Of a stretch of DNA of 64,000 nt, positions 1 through 63,467 are shown piece after piece (within the stretch, counting starts at the first letter, position 1; every line of letters starts with the position of its first letter). Source of the stretch: Bolinopsis microptera (taxonomy: Eukaryota > Ctenophora > Tentaculata > Lobata > Bolinopsidae). The DNA is taken from positions 7,680,635-7,744,634 of the forward strand of contig NC_087079.1 of assembly GCF_026151205.1 (NCBI RefSeq), given 5' to 3'. Under the pieces are notes generated by a model. That model ran no database searches. It saw only the letters and a list, made by a program, of their open reading frames with translations, and had not been told where the DNA came from. Made by a program: the position numbers and the translations under genes.

Positions 1-292
1 CTTACTGCTTTACTGGTCACTACGAATACTCTATTATATTAGAGGTGCTATAGTATAATATAGTATAATATATAGCATATTATAATAGTCCTATGTAACA
101 AGTCCTAACAGTGTCCAATTAATCAACACAGCGACACATAAAGCCTTTGTTAAGATGTTGTTATACGATTCTCGCCTTCTCTTTTCTCTAGACTAATAGG
201 CTGTAATATTCTTATTTCTTGTGTTATATCAAGGGGGAGTTAAAGGGGATATTTTACTAGTTATCAACAAGTAAACTGTGTGGCGTATATAT

Positions 293-899
293 TATAAATA
301 TCTCCGGGATTTCGACGCGGGATCATATTATCACTCAGCCCGGCCCGCTGTTAGATAAACATCTCAAGGTGATATCATCCCGCCCCGGAAATTTGTATAA
401 ACCCGGCCCGCTTTTTAGTCGTAACTGATGTTTATGATTCAATTCTCCGACTTACAATAATCAATGATACTGCTGATTAGAACTCGATAATAGTAGAACA
501 GTTAGACGCGCGATCACGTGGGCGCGTCACGTGCGTACCACGTGCCACCAATAGCATACGCCGAGTCTATACCACGTGACACGAAAGCGCACCACGTGAA
601 ATGAAACATCGTAACCGTCCACTTCTTTTACACGCAAATTCCTGGGAAAGTTGCCAAAGCAGCTAATTCTTGGAATTTCTCCAACGCGTGGCGTGAGAAG
701 TTGGCGACTAGCCAGCTACCCTTGTCCGTGCCCTAAAATAGTATTGTTTTGCTTGCTCTCCTTCCAGCTCTTGTTCCTGCTAACGTTCAAGCTATTGCTC
801 CACTATGACAGATCGGTTTGACATTCAGATTGATGAACTGCTTTTATCACTCTCTTCTAAAGTATAAATCCCTTGTCGAAATCGCCGGAGATAATTATA
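293..899. mobile_element. Putative TIR element, about 0.6 kb
   Basis: An imperfect inverted repeat of about 24 bp bounds the segment: TATAAATATCTCCGGGATTT at 293 and, reversed, TATAATTATCTCCGGCGATT ending at 899. Inside are a CCCGG/GCGGG-rich left part, five CACGTG sites (515-598), and a short ATG frame at 804 (MTDRFDIQIDELLLSL...) ending after 20 codons. It may be the remnant of a DNA transposon with its promoter and first codons. No clear target duplication seen. Confidence 0.4.
515..598. promoter_or_regulatory. Cluster of five CACGTG E-boxes
   Basis: Perfect CACGTG palindromes at 515, 528, 539, 573 and 593, some extended (ACCACGTG). CACGTG is the core site for bHLH-Zip factors such as Myc/Max and USF. 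They sit 200-290 bp before the short ATG at 804, inside the putative TIR element. Function is inferred from the motif only. Confidence 0.4.
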
Positions 900-932
900 A
901 TCCATAAACACTTCACGCTCAGGGCTAAATAA

Positions 933-1070
933 ATGTAATCCCTCAGCTGGCGCTTCGGGATTACATATTAACACAAAACTCGTGCGCTGCGCGCACTCGT
1001 ATGTGTTTATCAGATCATCCCGCTAGCGCGGGATGATCTGTTATATAAACCCTTTGCGTGGCGGGTTTAT
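933..1070. repeat. Four consecutive perfect hairpins
   Basis: Arms: ATGTAATCCC (933-942/957-966); AACACA plus GTGCGC (970-975 and 982-987, paired with 991-996 and 1002-1007); CAGATCATCCCGC (1011-1023/1028-1040, loop TAGC); ATAAACCC (1045-1052/1063-1070). All lie in 138 bp just past the 293-899 element. Confidence 0.6.
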
Positions 1071-1119
1071 GTTATTATAATATATAAAACAGTGTTATTA
1101 GGTAAAAATGTAAGCTAGG

Positions 1120-1205
1120 TGAAAGAGCAGGGCTATTTAATATATTCACAGTGCAAAGTGCAGGGCTAGTTAATATATTCACAGTGCAGAGTGCAGGGCT
1201 AGTTA
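1120..1205. repeat. Short tandem repeat
   Basis: Two to three copies of a ~38 bp unit containing GTGCAGGGCTAGTTAATATA and ATTCACAGTGCA. Positions 1206-1572 show nothing else recognisable. Confidence 0.5.
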
Positions 1206-1572
1206 ATGAGTTTTGCGCTACGATCGATATATTATAAAGTTATAACGCTATCGATATATTATAACGCTCGGAGCACAGCACTATTACACTATTACAAGCT
1301 CACAGGGCAACTATAATGTTCAATCTGCTGGATTCATCATATTTGGAAGTTTCTTCCATGATGTTCCATGATGTTCTTTTAAGGTGTTCGACAGAAAGGT
1401 GTTAGCAGAAAGTCCCAGGTGAATGTGGAAATGTCATTATTCTTTAAACACTTCTTTCTTTAGGAAAGCTGGTCATAAAAAGATCCCTCCCTAGTGCACC
1501 CAAATATAAACCCGGTAACCTTGCGACGAAATCTCAGAAAAAGGAAAGAGAAATAGTTAAGAAATTACTGAC

Positions 1573-54499
<52,927 letters not shown>

Positions 54500-54511
54500 C
54501 TGAAACAGAGT

Positions 54512-54772
54512 AACTTAGTAACCTTAGTAACCTTAGTAATCTTAGTAACCTTAGTAACCTTGTAACCTTAGTAATCTTAGTAACTTTAGTAACCTTAGTA
54601 ATCTTAGTAATCTTAGTAACCTTAGTAACCTTAGTAATCTTAGTAACTTTAGTAACCTTAGTAACCTTAGTAACTTTAGTAACCTTAGTAACCTTAGTAA
54701 CCTTAGTAACCTTAGTAACCTTAGTAACCTTAGTTACCTTAGTAACCTTAGTTACCTTAGTAACCTTAGTAA
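54512..54772. repeat. 9 bp array CCTTAGTAA next to exon 1 acceptor
   Basis: About 29 units. On the transcribed strand the unit is TTACTAAGG, which contains TACTAAG, one base from the branch-point consensus TACTAAC. The array ends 12 bp before the exon 1 acceptor. Confidence 0.9.
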
Positions 54773-54948
54773 ACAGCAGTATTATTAGAATTCAACTTAC
54801 AGTACAACATTAACAGTACAGCAGCTGGCATACACGAACATGTACACAGTACAATATAGTATGTGTACATATTTGTACATAATATGCGATACATTTAAAA
54901 TACTATGCTAAATAGTTTGAGTTGATGGCATATATTTGTTACATGGTA

Positions 54949-55040
54949 CAGTAAAACCCCGATTTACCGTGTCTGTTTTACTGCGTCCTGATTTAGCCTG
55001 AACCGAGATTCACGGCGGCTGTTTTATTTTCTCCCAAAAT
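54949..55040. repeat. Pogo-like terminal fragment
   Basis: Starts CAGTAAAACCCCGATTTACC, as pogo/Tigger-type elements do, and continues with GTTTTACTGCG. No partner end was found. 55041-55620 holds a short inverted repeat (ACTGCAAAGT/ACTTTGCAGT, about 55268-55317) and nothing else recognised. Confidence 0.4.
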
Positions 55041-55634
55041 ATACATAACACTGATTATTACTGTCACATTTAATTAGCAATAATACCCTATCAGAGAGAA
55101 GAGGAATAAACTCCCAGAGGGCGCTATTTAAAGTCACAAGTTAATCTTGTGCTGATGTTTATAAGTTTATAGTCGAAGGTAAGAGCAATTCTTTAATGAT
55201 TGATACATTCTAAAGTATCCTAACTTCTCTGCTGTACAAGTGCAGATCAACCCAAACAAGGTTCAATATACTGCAAAGTGCAGGGGATCGTAATTTGTGC
55301 AGCCTCTACTTTGCAGTCTTTATTATGTAGCGCTGTATTATGTTGAGCTATATTATGTGAAATTAGTTTATTCAAATTTGATCATTTCAGTTTAAGCTTT
55401 GAGATGAGAAACTAAACTATTGTAGCTGAAACAACTTTAATTTTTTCATAAATCTAAGAAAATGAAAATTACAGAGCGAGAATTTCCACAGCTGTTGAGT
55501 TAAAACAATAGAATTTAGAAAACTAGCCCATAATGTCAAGTATTCCGTCTAGTTTAATAATTCAAATTTAATAAAGACTGTTACATATAGGCTGGATAGT
55601 GGATATGGATGGATCACTCATAAGCACTGCAAGC

Positions 55635-55642
55635 TATAAAAA
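55635..55642 (+). promoter_or_regulatory. TATA box of secreted-protein copy 1
   Basis: TATAAAAA, 41 bp before the ATG. About 150 bp of this 5' flank (GTCAAGTATTCCGTCTAG, GGATCACTCATAAGCAC) recurs before copy 3, so copies 1 and 3 arose by duplication including the promoter. Confidence 0.6.
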
Positions 55643-55682
55643 CAGAATAGTTGTTTAGTAGCGTGTCCCAACTCTTACCAAG

Positions 55683-56103
55683 ATGAAGTTACTCTGCTGT
55701 CTGTTGACTGTGATCCTAGTTAACCTCTCTCCAGGGAGAGCTGCAGATAGTGAGCACTCCAGACGGTCGCTCCCGTCCTCCACCATGTGCAATAACTTGC
55801 ACTGGTGTCGCTAAATGCATCGCCGCTGGAGACGAGGCTAACAATTCATACAGGTGGAGCCGTATGGGTAAATACGTAGACAGACGTGTAGACTTCGGGG
55901 AGTGTGGGTTTACATCTATACCAGTTGTCACTGTGACACTGAGTGGACATGCTGGCAATGCGCCATGTCCGCCTGTCTACATAGAGAACGCGTACAGTCA
56001 AACGACATGGTTCGTCGTAACAACGGCTGTGAAAGCGGAACCCAGAGATTTAATCAACGTGGATTGTGATGTTTATTGGAGTGCGCATGGTTACAATTGC
56101 TGA
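55683..56103 (+). pseudogene. Secreted cysteine-rich protein copy 1, frameshifted
   Basis: The ATG opens a signal peptide (MKLLCCLLTVILVNL). A 2 bp deletion compared with copy 3 (CTCTCTCCAGGG versus CTCTCTTTCCAGGG, near 55729) puts the rest out of frame. The downstream frame is fully open to TGA at 56101: IVSTPDGRSRPPPCAITC, FGECGFTSIPVV, CDVYWSAHGYNC. It keeps the six family cysteines plus one extra (AKC). Either a young pseudogene or an assembly error; a read check would decide. The TATA box is intact. Confidence 0.75.
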
Positions 56104-56558
56104 GAAGACACAAGAGACTAGTTATTCCGGAATATTTGAATTTTGTTGAATTAAACTACAGCTTCCACCGACCTCCAAGCTCGTTTTAATTGTTTTATCA
56201 TCTTTATAAATTAAACGTCCCTACTCCCCGCTATCATCTACAGTCTGAGTCTTAGAAATATTCAGTAGATAACAGAAGAGTAAATCTGTTCGGGGTGCGG
56301 TAAAATAGAAATGTTACACTTACGTCTTACAACTATCTAATAAAATCACTAAGATTTAATGGTCGCCAAGTTCACAAGTACGTGCTAATGCGATAGTAGC
56401 TCCAAGACTACAGTCTATAAGGTATTAATATTAATATTAAGAACTGTCATTGTCTGCAGCTGGTAGTACATAATAAGATTTACAAATTAAGCTTAAAATA
56501 AGAATGGGCCAAATTTCGAGTTCCACTCATTAATAGCGTACAAAATTCAATCAGAAGA

Positions 56559-56566
56559 TATAAATA
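56559..56566 (+). promoter_or_regulatory. TATA box of secreted-protein copy 2
   Basis: TATAAATA, about 90 bp before the position homologous to the start codon. Confidence 0.5.
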
Positions 56567-56654
56567 TAGGTTGGGCTATTCTCTCTAAATCATAATCAGT
56601 TTTAAACCTCGAAGTTTAACACTATTTTAGTAACGTTTCTCAACTACCTCCACC

Positions 56655-57065
56655 ACGAAGCTCCTCAGCTGGCTGCTTACTGTGATGTTAATCACCTCCA
56701 CTCTCACGGCTGAACTGAAGATTCTAAATCTTCCTGATGGAGACACCGGGCCCCCTCCCTGTGCGTTAACATGCTCTGGTATTTCTAAATACGACGAAAC
56801 AAACGATCACATATGGAAGAAGCTAAACGGACAGGCAATAAAGAACATCACCATCTCAGATTGTGGGTTTGTTAGTGCCCCAGTTATCACCGCCACAGTG
56901 AGGGGACCTTGGGAGGGCCTCCCTAAATACAGGTGTACATCTATCTACATCAAGGATGTTTCCCAGGCAGGGTTCTCTGTGCTGACAGCAGCTGATGCTT
57001 CCTACCTACAGATGGTGTCTAATAGATGCGATGTTTATTGGGTTGCTAACGGGTTTAATTGTTGA
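56655..57065 (+). pseudogene. Secreted cysteine-rich protein copy 2, start ATG changed to ACG
   Basis: Alignment with the other copies puts the start at 56655, but it reads ACG-AAG-CTC-CTC. From there the frame is open for 136 codons: signal-like KLLSWLLTVMLITSTLT, then LKILNLPDGDTGPPPCALTC, ISDCGFVSAPVI, NRCDVYWVANGFNC. The first in-frame ATG is 56685, which would leave only a short hydrophobic start (MLITSTLTAE). It may be a pseudogene, start at ACG, or use the inner ATG. The body is intact and conserved, with six cysteines. Confidence 0.7.
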
Positions 57066-57868
57066 TCTACCAGATATATTGTGATTGTTACTTTCTCCTA
57101 TTGTTCAGTTAGTGTTAAAGTTTAAACTAATGTTTGTTGAATTGAACTCTCTCTCTCTGAATTGAACTATTGTTTGATTGTTTTCTCATTCTCTTGTAAC
57201 TGTAACCTTAAAGTACACACTAACGTTATAACTGTCGTCTCAGAATCAATGAATCAACGCTGATATCTTGTCAAGGATTGCTAATACTTCAATACCTGCA
57301 TTATCTATCTCGGTATTAATTTTATATATAATTATCTTAGCGTTAACTCTGCATCTGGTCCGCTTGAAATTTTAGCTCAACTCTCAGAATTGTATTGTGA
57401 TTATTGTAAGACTGAACTTCGATGGAACGGTATAACTGATCAATCACATCTCAATTATCAACTTATAGATATATTATTACATAGCGAGAATCGAGATGTT
57501 GTCTTTTATCGAGGAATCATTCCAAATATAAGCTGCAGGTCAAAACGTTCAAATAAAAGTAATAATAATAACTCCCTAAACTTGTTTAATAATTAAATTA
57601 ATTTGTCTTCAAATTTTGACAATTACAGTATGTATAGCTTTGACAATGAAAATTACAGAACGAGAATTTACAACTTTCACAGCTGTTGAGTTAAAACAAT
57701 AGAATTTAGAAAACTAGGCCATAATGTCAAGTATTCCGTCTAGTTTAATAATCCAAATTTAATAAGGACTGTTCATGGAGACATATAGGCTGGATGGATC
57801 ACTCATAAGCACAGCAAGCTTCATAAATTAAACAAGTTGTTTAGTAGCGTGTCCCAACTCTTTCCAAG

Positions 57869-58276
57869 ATGAAGTTACTCTGCTGTCTGTTCACTGTGAT
57901 GCTAGTTAAACTCTCTTTCCAGGGAGAAGTCAAGATAGTGAGCACTCCAGATGGTGAAACTGGTCCCCCACCATGTGCCTTGACTTGCTCTGGTGTCTCC
58001 AGATACGACGAACCTAAACCTTACCAATGGATGGATTATGAAAGTGGAGCAGGCTTTAAAAATATCAACATTGTAGAGTGTGGCTTTGTTTCTGCACCAG
58101 TGGTATCCGCCACGGTAAGTGGATATTATCTGGGACACCCTGTATCCGTGTTCATTGAGCGGGGTTATATCCGCGAGAACAATTTTGTGGTGCAAACAGT
58201 GGGGAAAGCAACAGCAGCGGAAATGATCAGTAACCAATGTGACGTGCATTGGATTGCTACTGGGTTCCACTGTTGA
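57869..58276 (+). CDS. Secreted cysteine-containing protein, H-type-lectin-like, copy 3 (intact)
   Basis: 135 codons, no intron. Signal peptide MKLLCCLFTVMLVKLSF, then the family start VKIVSTPDGETGPPPCALTC. The core has CGFVSAPVVSATVSG and FVVQTVGKATA, and the end reads QCDVHWIATGFHC. The pattern F.SAPVV.ATV.G...F.V......V.WIA.G resembles H-type lectin domains (extracellular carbohydrate binders); this is inferred from pattern only. It is the only copy of five that is unbroken. Odd: the conserved fourth cysteine (before PPV, CTS or CPS in the others) is missing, so five remain in the mature part. A CATAAATTAAA element lies about 45 bp upstream. Confidence 0.85.
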   Translation: MKLLCCLFTVMLVKLSFQGEVKIVSTPDGETGPPPCALTCSGVSRYDEPKPYQWMDYESGAGFKNINIVECGFVSAPVVSATVSGYYLGHPVSVFIERGYIRENNFVVQTVGKATAAEMISNQCDVHWIATGFHC

Positions 58277-58907
58277 CGAGTTTGACGAACTTTTGTTTAC
58301 AAATAATTCAAGATCCGTTGAAATGACATTTTAATTTTACATTTAGATCGTGTTTTTCTGAATTTGTTATCAAAAGTTAATACCCTCGACAGAATAAATG
58401 TTCGAGTCAAAAGCACAGAAGTAGCAGGTGAAGCTCCAATCATCATGACAAACTCTAAAGAGTAGGTGGATAACATTCAGTTTCACGGATTTTGAAATTT
58501 TTGGTATCACTGTATAAATCTAGCTACAAGCTTATCTCAGAACGCACGGCCATAACTCTTAAAGAACACTCGGATTGCTGAGATATTGCTATTTAAAAAC
58601 CGCCGTGCAGCTAAAAATTGAACAAAATATCCATGTATTTTGCTGAAATCTGAGCTCGACATCGGACTATTTTGAATAGCTCATAGTACGTTGTTTTGAA
58701 ACGATAGAACCTTGGAAATTGCTAGATTCCATTCTACAGAATAAAATGCAAAATGTTCACAAATAGCCTTGTATTTGGTAAACTCTAATTGAAAGAGTTA
58801 TTTTGTTAGTCGCAGTAACCAATGTTTATATTAGAACCGATATCTTCACACTAAATTTCAGCGGGTACCAATTAATCCTACCTCCACTCATCAGAGTTTG
58901 CAGAGAC

Positions 58908-59032
58908 TACCTTATTGGACGTTATTTAATCGGACATGGCGTGAACGGACATAATTTTGAACGGACATGAAAATGAACGCTAGAGCCCCTAGCGTCTAAT
59001 TAATGTCCGTTCAAATAAAGTCCGATAAGGTA
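58908..59032. mobile_element. MITE, 125 bp, with CGGACAT motifs
   Basis: Ends TACCTTATTGGAC and GTCCGATAAGGTA, with imperfect arms of about 30 bp. Three internal GGACAT motifs face one ATGTCCG, and a CGCTAG-AGCCC-CTAGCG hairpin lies at the centre. Confidence 0.75.
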
Positions 59033-59600
59033 ACTAATTCTAAGTAGATGAGGGACCATAATAACCTTTACCACAACATTTATTTATACATCTGCATTCT
59101 GCATAGCATTATACGCTATAAGACCATGGATAGTAAGCAACGACAATTTGCTAACACTTGGCTTAGTGCCAATTGTAACAGATAGAAATTAAAGTAGTTA
59201 GACCAGACGTGCAATATTCAGATTAAATCGATCAAGTATTTAAGACATAAAGACACTATATTATTAATGCAATAAGTTCTTACTCCATGCTTTCATGAAA
59301 TAATTTAACACATATCACAACTGTTTGTTTGTTTGTTCGGAAAACATAATAGGGTTAGTTTGTACCGAAATAGAGGTAATATAATAATTCAGTAACATAT
59401 TAAAGTATATAAGAATTAATAATTTATAAAAGTATAATAAGCTTAGCTACTCGATGGACGCCACCATATTAACTTACAAAGATTTGTCAAAGAGCTCTTG
59501 CCTTCTTTCTTTTATTGTATTGAATATTGATCACATTCACAATAATTCGCATTAATGGGCCATCTGTCAGAGTGCATTACTACACAAGTCAAATTGTTTA

Positions 59601-59608
59601 TATAAAAA
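59601..59608 (+). promoter_or_regulatory. TATA box of secreted-protein copy 4
   Basis: TATAAAAA within TTTATATAAAAAG, about 60 bp before the ATG at 59666. Confidence 0.55.
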
Positions 59609-59849
59609 GAAAACTTCTCCATCTAAAAGTCACTCGAGTAGTTTCATTCCAATTACTTCTCCAAGATGAAGCTCCTCAACATTGTGATGACTGTGATGCT
59701 AGTCCACCTGTCCCTGTCCAGCGACCTGAAGATAGTGAGTAACCCCCTCAACAGGTCTGCACCCGCGCCCTGTGCCCTGACCTGTTCCGGAGTCTCTAAA
59801 CATGACGATACTGATACCTACTACGCGTGGAGGGGTATTGGGAGTAAAT

Positions 59850-62205
59850 TGTTGTTTGGGGACCGGTTTTTTATACCCGGCCAATGTTTACAAAATAATA
59901 TAATACATAACAATATAATTTTATTTAATATGCGTGAATATGAAAATTGAAAATGTTGATTACGTCTATTCATTAAAAACAAAAACAGAAACTTTAAAAA
60001 TTAAAACTTGTATATCATGATTTATTATCATATAGTGACAAATAATTTGATTTGATACGACAGAATATGATCACACGCACTGTTTTATAAGCTACTTGAG
60101 GTTAAAACAAAAAAGAATAACTGAGCCCATGTCTTATCAGCACCTGCTAGCGCTATCTATATGATGCTATTAATATGACAGTGAATGGGCAGTGAAAAAA
60201 AGTGGCATATGGTTGATAGTGACTAGTGTGCTAACCGTCTGGTTTTATTTATTCCTTAGTTTATTCTCGGTAGTTGATTTGTTGTGTGCCTGATCTTGTC
60301 GATTTACGTAGCCCGGGTAAATTATGTAACAGAAAAGGTGGCCATTCTTCATCGTTTCCTGAGCTTTGTAGTTCTATCATTACACGCTTCGCTGATTTCT
60401 TATATATGCTTATTGAGAAAATGCTAGATGGGCAAGTTATGCGACTAATGTTGTGCTCGGTAATAGCTAATATAGGACCTTTATACAGAACACTAGCGCG
60501 TAGATCTGGTTGAGAGTACGTTGTTAGCCAGTCGATATTGTCGTCATAAGACGTGCCATACTTTGGTATATCGGGAGGAAATAAGTCTTTTATCGACGAC
60601 GGCAGAAGGCCAGGCATGTAAGTTATCTTGTGCATCAGAGTCAGAGCATTTTTTATGATGACCCCGTGTACAGATAATATTTCGTACTCTTTAAACGTAG
60701 TTTTAGTATGATCCGGAAGCTTACCGTCCTTGTAATAGTAATTCACGTAGCCCGGCATAACTGCTCGTATTCCCTGCTTTTGTTTAGTGAACAGTGATTC
60801 AATATGGGATTTTGCAGCAAAGCCCCAAACTAGTGAACAGAAATTTAAGTGAGATTGTACAAAACTTTGGAAGATCTGTAAGCGTGCTTTGATTGGTAAT
60901 TTGCGTTTTATTTTGAACATAATACCTATAAACCGTGACATTTTTGTTTTGACGGCTCGGATGTGGCTGGCCCATTTTAGTTTGTCGTCGACGATAACTC
61001 CTAAAAATCTGGCCTCCGTTTTGCGTTCTATAGGAGAGTTGTCGATACTTACTTGTAGAGACGATAGATCTACCCGTCTTTTTGAAAATACCATATAGCA
61101 AGTCTTCTTCAGATTAAGAGCTAGGCCGTTCGAGTTAACCCATTTTATCAACACGTCAGTGAGGTGGTTTACTTTGGATATAATGTCTTGTACATTTGAT
61201 CCGGTGATAATAATGTTTGCGTCGTCTGCGTATAATATAAATTTAGCTAGGTTACTGATTCCTGGTAAGTCATTGATATATATGACAAAAAGCAGGGGGC
61301 CTAATATGCTCCCTTGTGGAACACCGTATATCATAGATTCTAATGATGAATTGGAGCCGTTTAGGGAAACAAATTGACTGCGACCACTGAGGTATGACTC
61401 GAACCATTTCAACGCAATGCCACGAATACCGTAATGCTCAAGTTTCCTGAGTAATGTCGCGTGATCTAGGACGTCAAATGCCTTGCTATAGTCTAAAAGT
61501 AATAAAAGTGCTATTTGGTTCTTATTTAGAGAATGCAGAATAGAGCTCTGAGCATTGAGAAGTGCGTGCTCACATGATCTTCCTGGTCGGAATCCGTACT
61601 GATTCTCGAATAGAGAGTTATTCTTGTCGAGAAATTCTAAAACGCGTCTGTGCATTAGTTTTTCATAAATTTTTGAGAACGAGCCCAGAAGCGAAATAGG
61701 TCTATAATTCGCTACGTCGAGTTTACAACCTCCTTTGTGTATAGGTGTAACTTTTGCCGTTTTCAAAGCTTTAGGGAAAGCTCCCTCTACAAAAGATGTG
61801 TTAACTACTGTTGCTAAGGCGCATAAAAAATTTTGGCATGTGCTGGCTATTTTCAAGGGCTCAATCTTTGAATCGAGAGTTGCCTTATTTTTTAGGCCAA
61901 TAATAATTCTATGAATCTCGGTGGGCCCAGTAGGTTCGAGGTAGATAGACGTTGGACATGACCCGGTCAGATACTCCTGGAACCCCCCAGGATCGAAGGT
62001 CTGTCGGGAACTGATCTGAGACTTGATGTTGGCTGCGATGCTGGAAAAGTAGCCATTGAACTTTTCAGCGACTGCCGAGTTAGTACTCAAGATCGTCCCG
62101 TCAGTATCCCTCAATCTGATTTGATCAGATCCCCGTCTTTTTCTGTTTAGCAGGCCGTTGATTATCTCCCATTGTTTTTTGGAACAGTCCTGATATTTTT
62201 CAAAG
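59850..62205 (-). mobile_element. 5'-truncated LINE inserted in secreted-protein copy 4
   Basis: Begins within the pre-RT region (CSKKQWEIINGLL) and ends with a ~400 bp AT-rich 3' region. Exact ends and any target duplication could not be fixed because the host gene sequence is divergent at the junctions. Confidence 0.8.
60261..62205 (-). CDS. Reverse transcriptase of the LINE in copy 4 (open, 5'-truncated)
   Basis: The frame is open without stops. Motifs: WEIINGLLNRKRRGSDQ, KVTPIHKGG, NYRPISLLGSFSKIYEKL, YGFRPGRSCEHALLNAQ, LLDYSKAFDVLDH, YGVPQGSILGPLLFVIYIND, LYADDANII, LGVIVDDKLKW, LNFCSLVWG. Typical CR1/L2/jockey-type RT with intact YADD. The frame extends upstream into antisense sequence of the host gene, which is not part of the element. 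No endonuclease, so not autonomous. Confidence 0.85.
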
Positions 62206-62414
62206 CTGTCAAGTATATAGACACCAAGGAGTGCGCGTTTGTGACACACCCGGTTGTCATAGCAACAGTGAGAGGGTATAACTGTCCTCCTGTCTCTATA
62301 TGGGGTATCTACGACAATTTGTTCGAGGCAGTGGCGGGTGAGGACGCAACTAGCGGTCAGATGACCAGTAACAAGTGTGACGTGTTCTGGATTGCAACTG
62401 GTTACAATTGTTGA

Positions 62415-63467
62415 GGTGGACCCGAGGATGGTGTTTTGTTCATTCTCGTTTAAAGTTATCATTTAACTAAATTTATTATTCCAAACAATCTGTTTTATTA
62501 TAGTCCTAAGCTTAAGTTGTAAGCATCATTGTAAAAACACAAGACATGTTCATTTTTAACTAACACTAAGGATATACAACGTTGAGTAAAAGTTACAGTA
62601 AGGGTTTGGGTTAGGTTAAGTACCCTGAATCCTAACTTAACCCTATCTCTTATTCTAAACCTAGTCAAATTGTTTACCCTAATGTACAGTGCAATCTATG
62701 AAACGATGTAGTACTACGTATACTTGTAATAACTTGTATCTGAACGAAGACAAGTGTCTTCTGTCCCTGAGCGATCAGGTTTTTTTTACATTCAGAAAGA
62801 CGACTAAGTACCCATTCATCAGATTCACAAGCACAATAGGATTGATTGGCTCTATTGGTATTTGATAATTCCAGAATTCATAACATAACCTCATGATCAG
62901 TGCAGCGGTCTCTTGGAGGGAACCCCTAATATGACAGGTTAGGTGCCCGAAAAATTATTGTTAGTCTGACCTCAATGAAAACATAATAATATTAAAATTG
63001 TGCTATGTAAAGGACAAGAAACGTCGCAATTTCTGAAAAGAGCAATCTCTCCTACGTCACAACAATGAGAAGTCTCGAACACTCGAACAGTTATATTATT
63101 AACAAGTTAACACAAAGTAATTACATGTGTCATCTTCTTTGTTTATGTAATTTCTTCGCGGTGGTAAACGAACTTTGCACTTCTCAGTGATAGTCTTCCC
63201 AACAGCAGCTGTGCTGCTACATAACGACATAGCGTGTTATCGCTATCGGTGTTCGTTCAAGTGGCCCGTGTTATTAAAGAGTTTGTTTCCCTACTCTAAT
63301 TATTTTAGCACCTCTCTACTCTCGAGGATCATGCTGAATTGAAAAAAATGTTTTTTAACTTTTAGTAACAATGCGATTACAAGTCGAGCAGATCCACCTA
63401 GTTTAAATAGCTGTTATAGCTTTAACGTAAGCTTTTCCACATTAATCAAGTTCCAGCTCCTTTCAAT
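62415..63467. other. Spacer between copies 4 and 5, nothing recognised
   Basis: AT-rich, no frame of note. A TTTAAATAG element lies about 65 bp before the copy 5 ATG. Confidence 0.5.

Larger units (their letters stand above)
59666..62414 (+). pseudogene. Secreted cysteine-rich protein copy 4, split by a LINE
   Basis: The 5' half runs from ATG 59666 (MKLLNIVMTVMLVHLSL, LKIVSNPLNRSAPAPCALTC, GVSKHDD) to about 59848. The 3' half resumes at about 62206 (VKYIDTKECAFVTHPVV, SNKCDVFWIATGYNC) and ends with TGA at 62412. The two parts align with the two halves of copy 3, with little or nothing lost. The 2.35 kb between them is a minus-strand LINE. All six family cysteines are present across the halves. 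Confidence 0.85.
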
